Below are positions 46,543 to 55,532 of a DNA stretch of 64,000 nucleotides, in pieces (position 1 is the stretch's first letter; the number at the start of each line of letters is the position of its first letter). Under the pieces are notes generated by a model. That model was not told where the DNA came from. It ran no database searches and was given only the letters and a program-made list of their open reading frames with translations. Both the position numbers and the translations under genes were made by a program. This DNA comes from Clostridium celatum DSM 1785 (lineage in GTDB: Bacteria > Bacillota > Clostridia > Clostridiales > Clostridiaceae), in NCBI RefSeq assembly GCF_000320405.1, contig NZ_KB291607.1, forward strand, positions 86,230 to 150,229, read 5' to 3'.

Positions 46543-46818
46543 CTTTAAATCACCTCATTCCCCTAATAATCTACCTGATTTATATCATATCTATTTAACT
46601 CTAAATAAATTTTTAATATAGTAGTAAAATTTTAAAAAACTTAAATATAAATAAAATAGTTCATTATTTAATAAAATTATTATCTACTAATCCATCTGAT
46701 ATGTATACATTTACTATAAATATAACACAAATGTCTATACATTTGTAGTCATTATATATAATTTTTAATAGTTAAATTTATCCTTTTACTGCTAAGTATT
46801 GCTTTATTGTATAATAAT
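46543..46818. promoter_or_regulatory. Upstream region of the GntR regulator
   Basis: About 275 AT-rich bases with no gene. It includes the two operator-like palindromes at 46701-46710 and 46727-46746. Confidence 0.5.
46701..46746. promoter_or_regulatory. Two putative GntR-type operators upstream of the regulator gene
   Basis: ATGTATACAT (46701-46710) and the 20-bp near-palindrome ACAAATGTCTATACATTTGT (46727-46746). Both share the core found upstream of EIIB and EIIC. They are about 160-200 bp from the regulator start, consistent with a long leader or autoregulation. Confidence 0.65.
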
Positions 46819-46854
46819 AAAAATTCTAGCAATTATAATATTGCTAGAATTTTT
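46819..46854 (-). terminator. Terminator downstream of the HelD gene
   Basis: AAAATTCTAGCAA pairs exactly with TTGCTAGAATTTT across an 8-nt loop, with A/T runs on both sides. Confidence 0.85.
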
Positions 46855-46921
46855 CTCACTTTAGCTAAATGCAACTCTAGTTTTAAATAATCATTTAATA
46901 TTATTAAAATTATGCTAAAGC

Positions 46922-49024
46922 TTATTTCTTAAAATTAATAATTTTTAGTTGATGTAATGCTCTTGTTGCCATTATATATTTAACTAAATCATCAGTATTA
47001 TCATCAAAGTTAACTATTATAACTCCATCAAATTCTAATCCCTTAGCATAATATGATGGAACTATAACTTTTCCACCTCTATAAATAATATCTTCTCTAT
47101 CAAATGCTAAAAGCTTAGTAAACTTTTTAAGCTCTGGTGCTATCTTTTTAAGATCTTCTTTATCCTTAGTTATAATTGCTATATTTTCATACTTTTCATC
47201 ATCATACTCTTCTAAAGATTCTAATATAGTATCAATTAAATCATCTTCATTATTTATATCAATCTCTTCAACATCATGAGTTCCTTTTCTTACAAATGGA
47301 ACTATTGCATTTTCATTTAATAACTTACTTGCATACTCCATGATTTGGAATGTTGATCTATAACTCTTATTTAAAGCATAATTTTTTACAAAACCACCGA
47401 ATAAAGATTTCAATTTAAGCATTGCAGGTTCTTCTTCAACCTTTATTAATCTTTGATTTGCATCTCCAACTATAGTATAACTTCTACAGCCTGTTAATTC
47501 CTTTAAAACTATAAATTGAAGCATACTATAATCTTGTGCTTCGTCAATTACAATATGTTTAATTTCTTGCTTAGTCTTTTTACCATCAAGCTTAATCATT
47601 AAGTAAAGAATTGCTGGTAAATCTAAGTATGATAGATTTTCTGTATTAGTAAAGTTTTTATAAATACTTACTATATCTTCATTATCAATCCAAGCTTCAA
47701 GAACCTTCTTTTGTTCCATAAGCTCTCTTATTATTTCTCTAACTCTAATTCTTCTTTGGAATTCTATATTATTTTGTTCAATTAATAGTTCTTCTTCTGA
47801 AAGATTAGCTAACTTTTCTTTTACCTCTGCATTTAAGTTTCTTACAAGTTCATCTCTTTTATCTTTAAGCTTAGAAATAAGAACTCTCTTAACCTTTTGG
47901 CTTCTTCTAAATAAAGGCATGTATTTATAATGCTTTTCAAATAATTCATTTATTTCTTCTAATGAAACTACCTCTTCATCAAAGAATTTAACAGATTCAA
48001 GTTTAAAGTAATTTTGTTCAAGCTCTTCACACTTTTCATCTAATACTTTAATAAACTCTTCTCCAGCTTTATATCTTATTTCATCAATTATTTCTTGATT
48101 TCCCTTTAAAACTTGCTCTAAATAAGCAGTAAAATCTACTACTGGTTCATTTAATCCTATTTCATTCATTGCAAAATGAGCAAATGTTTGTTGATTTACA
48201 TTACTTTCACCTAATGTAGGTAATACATCAGCAATATAATCTATAAATATATCATTAGGTCCTAATATTAATATCTTATCACCAAGTTGTTCTCTAAAGT
48301 TATATAAAAGATATGCAACCCTATGTAAGGCTATTGTAGTTTTTCCTGATCCTGCAACTCCATTAACAACTACAACCTTCATTCTTTCTTCTCTTATTAT
48401 TTCATCTTGCTCTTTTTGTATAGTCATTACTATATCTTTAAGCTTTTCACCTGCATTTGATGATAAAACCATTTGAAGAATATCATCTTTAACATCAACA
48501 TCAGAATCAAAGAACCCCTCTAGTTTACCTTTTTTAACTATAAGCTGTCTTCTTGCTAATATATCAACTGGCATTTCTCCTTCTGGAGATTTATAACTAC
48601 TTTCACCTAAAGTTCCCTTATAAAATAATGATGCAACTGGAGCTCTCCAATCTACTATTACTTGTTCAAAAGATCCTTCTTTAGTTAATCCATATCTACC
48701 AACATATATTTGTTCTTGATATCCATCATCCTCAAAGTTAACTTTTCCAAAGTAAGGCACTTCTTTAAGTTTAGTAAATTCCGCTAACTTTTTATCTATA
48801 GTTCTATACATTTCTTCTTTGACATATCTTTCATGGTCAAAATATTCCATTACTTTATCTTCATCATCTCTATATTCTTCAATAAATTTCTTTCTATATT
48901 CAAGTATGTAGTCTGCTACATCTTTTCTTTTTTGTATGTAATTTAATATCTCTTCATTTAATACCTTTAATGTATGATCTAAATTTTGTTCTTCTTGTAA
49001 AAATTCAAACTTTTCCAAAAGCAT
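46922..49024 (-). CDS. helD: HelD-type superfamily 1 helicase-like ATPase (RNA polymerase recycling)
   Basis: 700 aa. The N-terminal ~190 residues are coiled-coil and HelD-specific (RYVKEEMYRTIDKKLAEF; VDWRAPVASLFYKG). Walker A VVNGVAGSGKTTIALHRVAY, a DEAQD-box (VIDEAQDYSMLQF), QRL after GDAN and the C-terminal KGLEFDGVIIVNFDD mark a UvrD/PcrA-like motor with an insertion. HelD displaces stalled RNA polymerase from nucleic acid. The length and motifs are complete; a GGAGG site precedes the start. Confidence 0.9.
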   Translation of the reverse strand: MLLEKFEFLQEEQNLDHTLKVLNEEILNYIQKRKDVADYILEYRKKFIEEYRDDEDKVMEYFDHERYVKEEMYRTIDKKLAEFTKLKEVPYFGKVNFEDDGYQEQIYVGRYGLTKEGSFEQVIVDWRAPVASLFYKGTLGESSYKSPEGEMPVDILARRQLIVKKGKLEGFFDSDVDVKDDILQMVLSSNAGEKLKDIVMTIQKEQDEIIREERMKVVVVNGVAGSGKTTIALHRVAYLLYNFREQLGDKILILGPNDIFIDYIADVLPTLGESNVNQQTFAHFAMNEIGLNEPVVDFTAYLEQVLKGNQEIIDEIRYKAGEEFIKVLDEKCEELEQNYFKLESVKFFDEEVVSLEEINELFEKHYKYMPLFRRSQKVKRVLISKLKDKRDELVRNLNAEVKEKLANLSEEELLIEQNNIEFQRRIRVREIIRELMEQKKVLEAWIDNEDIVSIYKNFTNTENLSYLDLPAILYLMIKLDGKKTKQEIKHIVIDEAQDYSMLQFIVLKELTGCRSYTIVGDANQRLIKVEEEPAMLKLKSLFGGFVKNYALNKSYRSTFQIMEYASKLLNENAIVPFVRKGTHDVEEIDINNEDDLIDTILESLEEYDDEKYENIAIITKDKEDLKKIAPELKKFTKLLAFDREDIIYRGGKVIVPSYYAKGLEFDGVIIVNFDDNTDDLVKYIMATRALHQLKIINFKK

Positions 49025-49043
49025 ATCCTCCCGCTTTACATAA

Positions 49044-49149
49044 TTAGTAGTTAGTAGCTTTTATCTAGTAATTTAAAATTATACATTATAACTTACACAT
49101 ATCGTATAGATATCTTAATTACTATTAAACTATCATTCCTAACTACTAA
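49044..49149. repeat. Spaced inverted repeat of the TTAGTAGTTAG type
   Basis: TTAGTAGTTAG (49044-49054) and CTAACTACTAA (49139-49149) are perfect complements about 85 nt apart, between ftsH and helD. It belongs with the hairpins at 42041, 45038 and 57124. Confidence 0.45.
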
Positions 49150-49158
49150 CTGACATAA

Positions 49159-49182
49159 GGGCTGTGCATTTTGCAACAGCCC
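49159..49182 (-). terminator. Hairpin downstream of ftsH
   Basis: GGGCTGT (49159-49165) and ACAGCCC (49176-49182), a GC-rich 7-bp stem with a 10-nt loop. The T-rich tail is weak on both sides. Confidence 0.5.
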
Positions 49183-49271
49183 CATTAATTATTTTTCTAT
49201 AACTTAAATCCTTGTTATATCTTATATCATAATATTAAATCATGTCCAATATGATTAATTTTAAAACCTAA

Positions 49272-51338
49272 TTATAAATTAAAATTATCTTTCTCTTCTT
49301 TACTTTCAGTTTCACTCTTATTCATATCTAATATTTCATCTGAAGAAGATTCTCTAATGATAGTTTCTTCTTCTTTTTCTATAGCTTCAATAATTTCTTC
49401 AGCTTCTTCCATATCTGCAACTATTTCAGAGTCTTTATTTAAATCAAGATCTCTACTTCTTTTTTCAGCTTCCCTTTTTTCTTTAAGTTCAGGATACTTT
49501 TCATAAATGAATCTTAAGAAATCATCACCAAATATAGTTTCCTTTTCTAAAAGATATGCTGATATAGCATCTAATAAATCTCTATTTTCTCTTAATATAG
49601 TTCTTGCTCTTTCATGACATTCTCTTACTATAGATAAAACCTCTTTATCTATTAGTGTTGAAGTTTCTTCACTACAGTTTCTAACAGCTCTACCATCTAA
49701 GTATCTATTTTGAACTGATTCAAGTGCCATCATATCAAAATTATCAGTCATACCATAGATAGTAACCATATTTCTTGCAGTTTGAGTTGATCTTTCAATA
49801 TCATTTGAAGCACCTGTAGTTACAATATTAAATACTTCCTCTTCTGCTGCTCTTCCTCCAAGCATAACTGTAATTTGATTCATAAGTTCTTCCTTAGAAA
49901 CAAGATATTTTTCTTCTTCTGGAAGTTGCATAGTATATCCTAATGCTCCCATTGTTCTAGGAACAATAGTAATCTTATGAACTGGATCAGTTCCTTCTAA
50001 AAGACCAGCAACAAGCGCATGACCAACTTCGTGGAAAGCAACAATTTCTCTTTCCTTCTTAGAAAGAATTCTATCTTTCTTTTCTTTACCAGCAATTATT
50101 ACTTCTACAGCTTCTTCTAAATCTTCTTGAATAACTGTATCTCTTCCGCTTCTAACAGCTCTAAGTGCTGCTTCATTTATTATATTAGCAAGGTCTGCTC
50201 CTACTGCACCTGGAGTTCCCTTTGCAATTGATTCTAAATTAACATCCTCACCCATCTTAACGTCTTTAGCGTGAACATTTAATATAGCAATTCTTCCTCT
50301 TAAGTCAGGTCTATCAACAATAACTCTTCTATCAAATCTACCTGGTCTTAAAAGTGCTTTATCTAATATTTCAGGTCTATTTGTAGCACCTAAAATAACT
50401 ATTCCCTTAGATGTATCAAAACCATCCATTTCAGTTAATAACTGATTTAGAGTTTGTTCTCTTTCATCATTACTTTGCATTTGGTTATCTCTGCTCTTAC
50501 CTATAGAATCAATTTCATCTATAAATATGATACATGGAGCCATTTTTTCTGCTTCTTTAAATAAATCTCTAACCTTAGCAGCTCCCATACCAACAAACAT
50601 TTCTACGAATGTTGATCCTGATACTGATAAAAATGGTACTTTTGCTTCTCCAGCAACAGCTTTTGCAATAAGAGTCTTACCTGTACCTGGAGGCCCAACT
50701 AAAAGTGCCCCTTTTGGTAATTTAGCTCCAATTTCTGTATATCTCTTTGGATTATGTAAGAAATCAATAATTTCAGTTAAAGATTCCTTAGCTTCATCTT
50801 GACCTGCAACATCTTCAAAGCTTACCTTTATATCTTTTTCCACATATACTTTAGCGTTACTTTTTCCCATGCCCATTCCCATTGGGCCACCACCCATTTT
50901 CTTAGCCATCTTACCAAAAATAAATCTAACTAAGAAAAACATTAAAACTAGTGGTAATACATTTATTACGATAAAATCCATGAACACTGATTGTTGTCTT
51001 TTAATTTCTGGATAATAATCAACATTATTATCTATTAAAAGTTTAACTAAATCAGGGTCATCTGCAATACCAGTATATAAAATTTTACCTTTCATTTCAC
51101 TTGTATCTTGAGGTGTTATAACAAGAGAAGTCCCATCTACAGTAACTTGTTTTATTTCTTTATTTTCTACCATTTGAACAAATTCATTATAAGAAACTTC
51201 TTTTGTAGTTAACATTTCTTTTGCTGTAGAAAATGAGTATAAGAATAAGAAAGCAATAATAGCATAAATAATTAAAAATTTATTATTATTATTCTTTTTC
51301 TTTTCTCCATTTTTTTTATTAGGTTCGTTATTATTCAT
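49272..51338 (-). CDS. ftsH: FtsH membrane-bound ATP-dependent zinc metalloprotease
   Basis: 688 aa. Two N-terminal membrane segments (~23-42 and ~120-140) flank the extracytoplasmic domain. The AAA domain has LLVGPPGTGKTLIAKAVAGE, Walker B CIIFIDEIDSIG and the second region of homology (ILDKALLRPGRFDRRVIVDR). The protease domain has the zinc motif HEVGH, where HEAGH is usual, and the downstream TTGASNDIERST. An acidic ~60-residue C-terminal tail follows. It degrades misfolded membrane and regulatory proteins. It is preceded by lepB and DUF3006. Confidence 0.96.
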   Translation of the reverse strand: MNNNEPNKKNGEKKKNNNNKFLIIYAIIAFLFLYSFSTAKEMLTTKEVSYNEFVQMVENKEIKQVTVDGTSLVITPQDTSEMKGKILYTGIADDPDLVKLLIDNNVDYYPEIKRQQSVFMDFIVINVLPLVLMFFLVRFIFGKMAKKMGGGPMGMGMGKSNAKVYVEKDIKVSFEDVAGQDEAKESLTEIIDFLHNPKRYTEIGAKLPKGALLVGPPGTGKTLIAKAVAGEAKVPFLSVSGSTFVEMFVGMGAAKVRDLFKEAEKMAPCIIFIDEIDSIGKSRDNQMQSNDEREQTLNQLLTEMDGFDTSKGIVILGATNRPEILDKALLRPGRFDRRVIVDRPDLRGRIAILNVHAKDVKMGEDVNLESIAKGTPGAVGADLANIINEAALRAVRSGRDTVIQEDLEEAVEVIIAGKEKKDRILSKKEREIVAFHEVGHALVAGLLEGTDPVHKITIVPRTMGALGYTMQLPEEEKYLVSKEELMNQITVMLGGRAAEEEVFNIVTTGASNDIERSTQTARNMVTIYGMTDNFDMMALESVQNRYLDGRAVRNCSEETSTLIDKEVLSIVRECHERARTILRENRDLLDAISAYLLEKETIFGDDFLRFIYEKYPELKEKREAEKRSRDLDLNKDSEIVADMEEAEEIIEAIEKEEETIIRESSSDEILDMNKSETESKEEKDNFNL

Positions 51339-51407
51339 TCTTTAAATTCTCCTATATTATAGATATAAATTTAATATCATTTGTATTTTATATTACTCTA
51401 CTTCATC

Positions 51408-52049
51408 CTACTCTATTTTTCCAAAATCTTTTAATGGATAAACCTTTATTTGAGCTTTACCAGTTATGTCACTTCCATCTATATATGGATTTTCCCAATA
51501 TCTTGAGTCTAAAGACCAAAATCTATTGTCTCCTAAGAAGAAATACTTTCCTTCTGGTACTTGGAACTCTCCATTATAATTATCTGGTGTTCCTATATAA
51601 TCTTCTTGTAAAGTTTCTCCATTTACCTGAACAACACCATTTCTAATAATAACAGTATCCCCTGGTAAACCTATTAATCTTTTTATCATTCTTTCATTTA
51701 ATTCTTCTGAATCGAATACTACCACATCACCACGTTTAAGTTTTTCTGGATTATATACTCTAGTAACAAATAATCTATCACCTACATTTAAAGTTGGTAC
51801 CATTGATTCTGATGGTATTTTAACCTTAAATATAACGTATTTATTTATTAACGTAGCTAAAATTACGGCTATTACTATTGGTACAATCCAATCAAAGAAA
51901 AAATTTGATTTTTCAACCTTAGTTTTTTTGTCTCCCTTAGTATTATTGCCATTTATTTCATTATTCAATTCATCTTTTTCATTTATTAAACCACTATACA
52001 TATCTACATCTTGTATATTGTTTTCTTCACCATTACTCACTATTCCCAC
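51408..52049 (-). CDS. lepB: Signal peptidase I
   Basis: 213 aa with a GTG start overlapping the DUF3006 gene by 10 nt. A ~45-residue acidic/Asn-rich cytoplasmic N-tail is followed by one membrane segment (~52-72), then catalytic Ser82 in KIPSESMVPTL and Lys123 in MIKRLIGLPGD, and the later GDNRFWSLDSRYW box. It cleaves Sec signal peptides such as that of the GH84 enzyme. The overlap indicates translational coupling to DUF3006, a frequent partner in clostridia. Confidence 0.92.
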   Translation of the reverse strand: MGIVSNGEENNIQDVDMYSGLINEKDELNNEINGNNTKGDKKTKVEKSNFFFDWIVPIVIAVILATLINKYVIFKVKIPSESMVPTLNVGDRLFVTRVYNPEKLKRGDVVVFDSEELNERMIKRLIGLPGDTVIIRNGVVQVNGETLQEDYIGTPDNYNGEFQVPEGKYFFLGDNRFWSLDSRYWENPYIDGSDITGKAQIKVYPLKDFGKIE

Positions 52050-52261
52050 ATACCTTTCATTAAAGCATTAATTTTATTTTTTCTATCTATGGTTGCTTTT
52101 ATATCTACATTAAATAAGCCACTTTCTTTTATTACGATATTTCCTTCTTTTATTTCACCCTCAATTAAGCTTTTATCTATTGTTAAAATATTTCCACAAT
52201 CATCTTCTAAAACTACTGAGTTATTTTCTAATCTATCAATAATAAACATATTATTTTTCAT
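52040..52261 (-). CDS. DUF3006 family protein
   Basis: 73 aa. FIIDRLENNSVVLEDDCGNI at the N-terminus and the LIEGEIKEGNIV segment match DUF3006, a small beta-rich domain of unknown function. The stop overlaps the GTG of lepB. The genomic partnership hints at a role linked to secretion, but no mechanism is known. Confidence 0.8.
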   Translation of the reverse strand: MKNNMFIIDRLENNSVVLEDDCGNILTIDKSLIEGEIKEGNIVIKESGLFNVDIKATIDRKNKINALMKGMWE

Positions 52262-52625
52262 GCTTAACTGCAGATATAAGCTGCCTTCACCTCTTTTCCA
52301 ATTTGCTTTATATTAAAGTATACCACATTTATTGAATTCGTAATAGTATTAGAAAAATTATATCCCACAAATATGTCAAAACAGTTACAATCTAAAATAT
52401 TATATCTGCAATCTCTAAAAAATTAATATTTTCTGATATATATTATAATATCTAAATATACTAAAAAATTCATAAATATGTAATGCTATAAGATACAATT
52501 AATAAAAATTTAACTATTTTCTTTAATTGTATTTTATAGAAAAATCATTAAATCATAAATTCTAGTTATGAAGTTAAAAGTATTAAAAACTATAATTTGC
52601 CGATTAATCTTGAGGTCTTTAAAAC
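52262..52625. promoter_or_regulatory. Upstream region of DUF3006-lepB-ftsH
   Basis: About 360 bp, very AT-rich, no gene. It presumably holds the promoter of the DUF3006-lepB-ftsH genes; no clear hexamers or hairpins were recognised. Confidence 0.35.
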
Positions 52626-52718
52626 AAAAGCACACAGTAAGATTAAGTATTCTTACTGTGTGCTTTTATAATATCTGCTTGTATAATTTATTTTTCATAA
52701 AATATACGATATATTTTA
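52626..52718. repeat. Intergenic hairpin repeat, copy 2
   Basis: A perfect 17-bp stem AAAAGCACACAGTAAGA / TCTTACTGTGTGCTTTT with loop TTAAGTAT, then TAATTTATTTTTCATAAAAT shared with copy 1 at 23674. It lies just beyond the lysA stop; in the leftward direction a TTTTGTTTT tail follows, so it can act as the lysA terminator. Confidence 0.75.
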
Positions 52719-52761
52719 AAGGATTAGCTGTTTAGATAAATCCTTTTGTAATTACACTTTA

Positions 52762-54054
52762 TTATACTTCTAAGGATAAAAGATCCTCGTAGCTTTGTCT
52801 TTTTGATACTAAACGAGCTATTCCATCTTTTACGAAAACAACAGCTGCCCTTGGATTTTTATTATAGTTGCTTGCCATAGAGAATCCATATGCCCCTGTT
52901 GTAAACACGGCAAGCACATCTCCTCTTTTAGTTTCTTGAAGATTTATATCTTTTACAAATATATCGCCTGATTCGCAACACTTACCAGCAACTGTAACCA
53001 TATTATCCTTTTTATAATTAACTTTATTAGCTATAGTCATATCATATTTTGCCCCATATAATGCAGGTCTTATATTATCAGTCATTCCTCCATCAACAGA
53101 AATATAAGTTCTTACTCCTTCTATTTCTTTTATTGCTCCAATAGTATATAGTGTTGTTCCTGCATTTCCTACTATTGATCTACCTGGCTCAATAGTTAAG
53201 ATTGGTCTTTCTAATCCTAATTTTTCACAAACTTTATCTACCCTATTTAAAATAGCTTCGCAATATTCTCTTGTTTCTCTTGGTTTATCTTCATTAGTAT
53301 AATGTATACCAAATCCTCCACCTAGATCTAACTCTGATATTATATGTCCTGTTTCTTTCTTAATATCATTTATAAAGCCTAACATAATTTCTGCTGCATC
53401 TTCAAATGGTGCTATATCAAAAATCTGCGAACCTATATGACAATGCAATCCTTTTAAATTTAAATTTTCATAATCTAATGCGTATTTAACAGCATTCATT
53501 ATTGTATTTCCAACTGGTGCAAACCCGAATTTTGAATCTATTTGACCTGTTTTAATATAATCATGTGTATGAGCTTCAATACCTGGAGTTAATCTTAAAT
53601 AAATATCCTGTTTTTTATTATATTTAGTTGCTATTTCATTTAATATAGTCATTTCTTCAATATTGTCTACTATAAATCTACCTACGCCTAACTTAACACC
53701 TAATTCAATTTCATCATAAGTCTTATTATTTCCATGGAAATACACCTTTTCTAAAGGAAATCCTGATTTATAGGCCGTATATAACTCTCCCCCCGAAACT
53801 ACATCCAAGTAAAGTCCTTGCTCATTTATAAGCTTACACATAGCCATTGTTAAAAATGCCTTTCCTGCATAAGCCACTCTATTATTATTTTCTTTACATT
53901 TAAAATTTTTATAATAACTTTTACAAGTGTTTATTAAAAGTTCCTCATCCATTACATATAATGGCGACCCAAATTCACTAACTAAATTAGTAGAACTGAC
54001 CCCTCCAATATATAATTCATTTTCTTTAATTTCCATTGCCCCAAATAACTTCAT
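52762..54054 (-). CDS. lysA: Diaminopimelate decarboxylase
   Basis: 430 aa from the ATG at 54054, with GGAGGG 7 nt upstream; an ATG at 54069 falls in that site. PLP lysine K65 in VAYAGKAFLTM, GLHCHIGSQIF, LGGGFGIHY, EPGRSIVGNAG and the catalytic CCESGD are all present. It converts meso-DAP to lysine. Its leader carries a lysine riboswitch, which independently confirms the pathway. The only PLP fold-III relative here is the capsule enzyme at 13609. Confidence 0.95.
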   Translation of the reverse strand: MKLFGAMEIKENELYIGGVSSTNLVSEFGSPLYVMDEELLINTCKSYYKNFKCKENNNRVAYAGKAFLTMAMCKLINEQGLYLDVVSGGELYTAYKSGFPLEKVYFHGNNKTYDEIELGVKLGVGRFIVDNIEEMTILNEIATKYNKKQDIYLRLTPGIEAHTHDYIKTGQIDSKFGFAPVGNTIMNAVKYALDYENLNLKGLHCHIGSQIFDIAPFEDAAEIMLGFINDIKKETGHIISELDLGGGFGIHYTNEDKPRETREYCEAILNRVDKVCEKLGLERPILTIEPGRSIVGNAGTTLYTIGAIKEIEGVRTYISVDGGMTDNIRPALYGAKYDMTIANKVNYKKDNMVTVAGKCCESGDIFVKDINLQETKRGDVLAVFTTGAYGFSMASNYNKNPRAAVVFVKDGIARLVSKRQSYEDLLSLEV

Positions 54055-54071
54055 TGTATAACCCTCCAAAC

Positions 54072-54101
54072 AAAAAATCCACTATAGATGTCCTATAGTG
54101 G
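54072..54101 (-). terminator. Attenuator terminator in the lysA leader
   Basis: In the leftward transcript CCACTATAG-loop-CTATAGTGG (54079-54101) is followed by A(U)6. It directly precedes the lysA ribosome binding site and is the expression platform of the riboswitch. Confidence 0.88.
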
Positions 54102-54167
54102 TAGTTTTTACTTTATAATGCAATTTATTATTTCTTATAATAAAAATAATTTTCATCTTATTATCGC

Positions 54168-54332
54168 ACCTTGTAGCCCTCCACTTACGTGACAGTTATG
54201 CATATATTTTATGCATACCCAGAAATAATCCTTTGCATAAATTACTCCTTCGGCTATTATACCTTTCATAAATTATCATCACTTGCCAGCTACAATTTAT
54301 TACTATTTATAAATAGCACCTCTAACATAGGT
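54168..54332 (-). promoter_or_regulatory. Lysine riboswitch (L-box) upstream of lysA
   Basis: Minus-strand L-box landmarks in order: ATGTTAGAGGTGC, AATAGTAATAAA, GAAAGGTATAATAGCCGAAG, ATTTCTGGGTATGC, ATAACTGTCACG and AGTGGAGGGCTAC. It is followed by the terminator at 54072-54101. Lysine should repress lysA by premature termination. Confidence 0.93.
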
Positions 54333-54361
54333 ATTCTATTAAATAAAATTCTAAACTTCAA
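54333..54361 (-). promoter_or_regulatory. Promoter of the lysA leader
   Basis: Leftward -35 TTGAAG (54356-54361), 17 bp, -10 TAGAAT (54333-54338), immediately upstream of the aptamer. Confidence 0.65.
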
Positions 54362-54478
54362 TCTAGATAATAAAACTTATTTTTTCATTCTAAAAAGAAG
54401 ATGTTTCACTCAGAATATATTATATGCAGTCTTTTACAATAATAATACCACATTATTTTTACTAATTAAACAATATTT

Positions 54479-55153
54479 TTAAAATTGTCTATATTTATCC
54501 ATTAAGTTACTCATTGTATCTCCGTTTGATGGAGGAGTATAAGTTATTGCATTTGCCCCTGCTTCTATTGTCTTTCTTATAGTTTGTTCATCTGGGCCTC
54601 CTGTTGCTATAACAGGAAAATCTGGAAACTCAGATCTTATTTTAGCCACTATTTCAGGTGTATTTTTTCCACCAGAAACATTTAAAATAGTTGCTCCTGC
54701 TTCTATTCTAGCTTTTATATCCTCATGAATTGAAACAACTGTAACTATTATTGGAATATCAATTGTTTCCTTAATTCTACTAACAACTTCATTTGAAGTT
54801 GGAGAATTAACAACTACTCCCATGGCACCTTTAAATTCTGCATCTAATGCTAAATTCACTACTCTTTTACCTTGAGTTATTCCTCCACCTACACCACAAA
54901 AAACTGGCACATCTGCAGCCATTACTAAAGCTGCTGTTATCAACGGTTGTGGAGTAAATGGATAAACTGCTATAATTGCATCTGCATTTGTATTCCTTAT
55001 TATTGCAACATCAGTTGTAAATAATAACGATTTTATTCTTTTTCCAAATATTTTTATGCCTGAACAATCTCTTATGCATGGTGGCACTTCAACTACATGG
55101 CGTCTTAAAAGTCCTTTGATTTCAGGCACTTGCTTATGTTTTCTTTTTTCCAT
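54479..55153 (-). CDS. TIM-barrel protein of unknown function (often annotated hydrolase)
   Basis: 224 aa from the ATG at 55153 (AGGGGTG upstream); a GTG nine bases further out lies inside that site. The sequence is a (beta/alpha)8 phosphate-binding-type barrel: DAIIAVYPFTPQPLITAAL, GVGGGITQGKRVVNLALDAE, VNSPTSNEVV, and GATILNVSGGKNTPEIVA near a C-terminal FPVIATGGPDEQTI. Relatives in clostridia are called hydrolase without biochemical support that I know of. It is monocistronic and divergent from the DUF1576 gene. Confidence 0.7.
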   Translation of the reverse strand: MEKRKHKQVPEIKGLLRRHVVEVPPCIRDCSGIKIFGKRIKSLLFTTDVAIIRNTNADAIIAVYPFTPQPLITAALVMAADVPVFCGVGGGITQGKRVVNLALDAEFKGAMGVVVNSPTSNEVVSRIKETIDIPIIVTVVSIHEDIKARIEAGATILNVSGGKNTPEIVAKIRSEFPDFPVIATGGPDEQTIRKTIEAGANAITYTPPSNGDTMSNLMDKYRQF

Positions 55154-55532
55154 TTGAAACACCCCTATTATTTTTATATGTACTATTATACTATTTTGTC
55201 GAAATATTAAAAGAATTTAACCCTAAATACATTTAAATTTTACATTAAATACACCTTTTTTAACATATTATCATCTAATTATTTTCATATAAAAAAAATA
55301 TTGTAAATTACATTTAAATATTTTTTCCTTATAAGGTATTTATATTGAAAATTTAAAATTATATCCTATACCTTTGTAATAATGGATTAACAAAATACTT
55401 TATTATAATGATATTGCTGCCATTAATATCATCTTTTAGAAAAAATATTTGAAAAATATTTCATAAAAATGATATATATCACATTATTTTCAGTGTTTTT
55501 TTTGTTAATATATATTTGAGGTGTATGTATAT
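55154..55532. promoter_or_regulatory. Divergent intergenic region
   Basis: 379 bp of A/T-rich DNA between divergent genes; it must contain both promoters. No specific element was identified. Confidence 0.35.
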
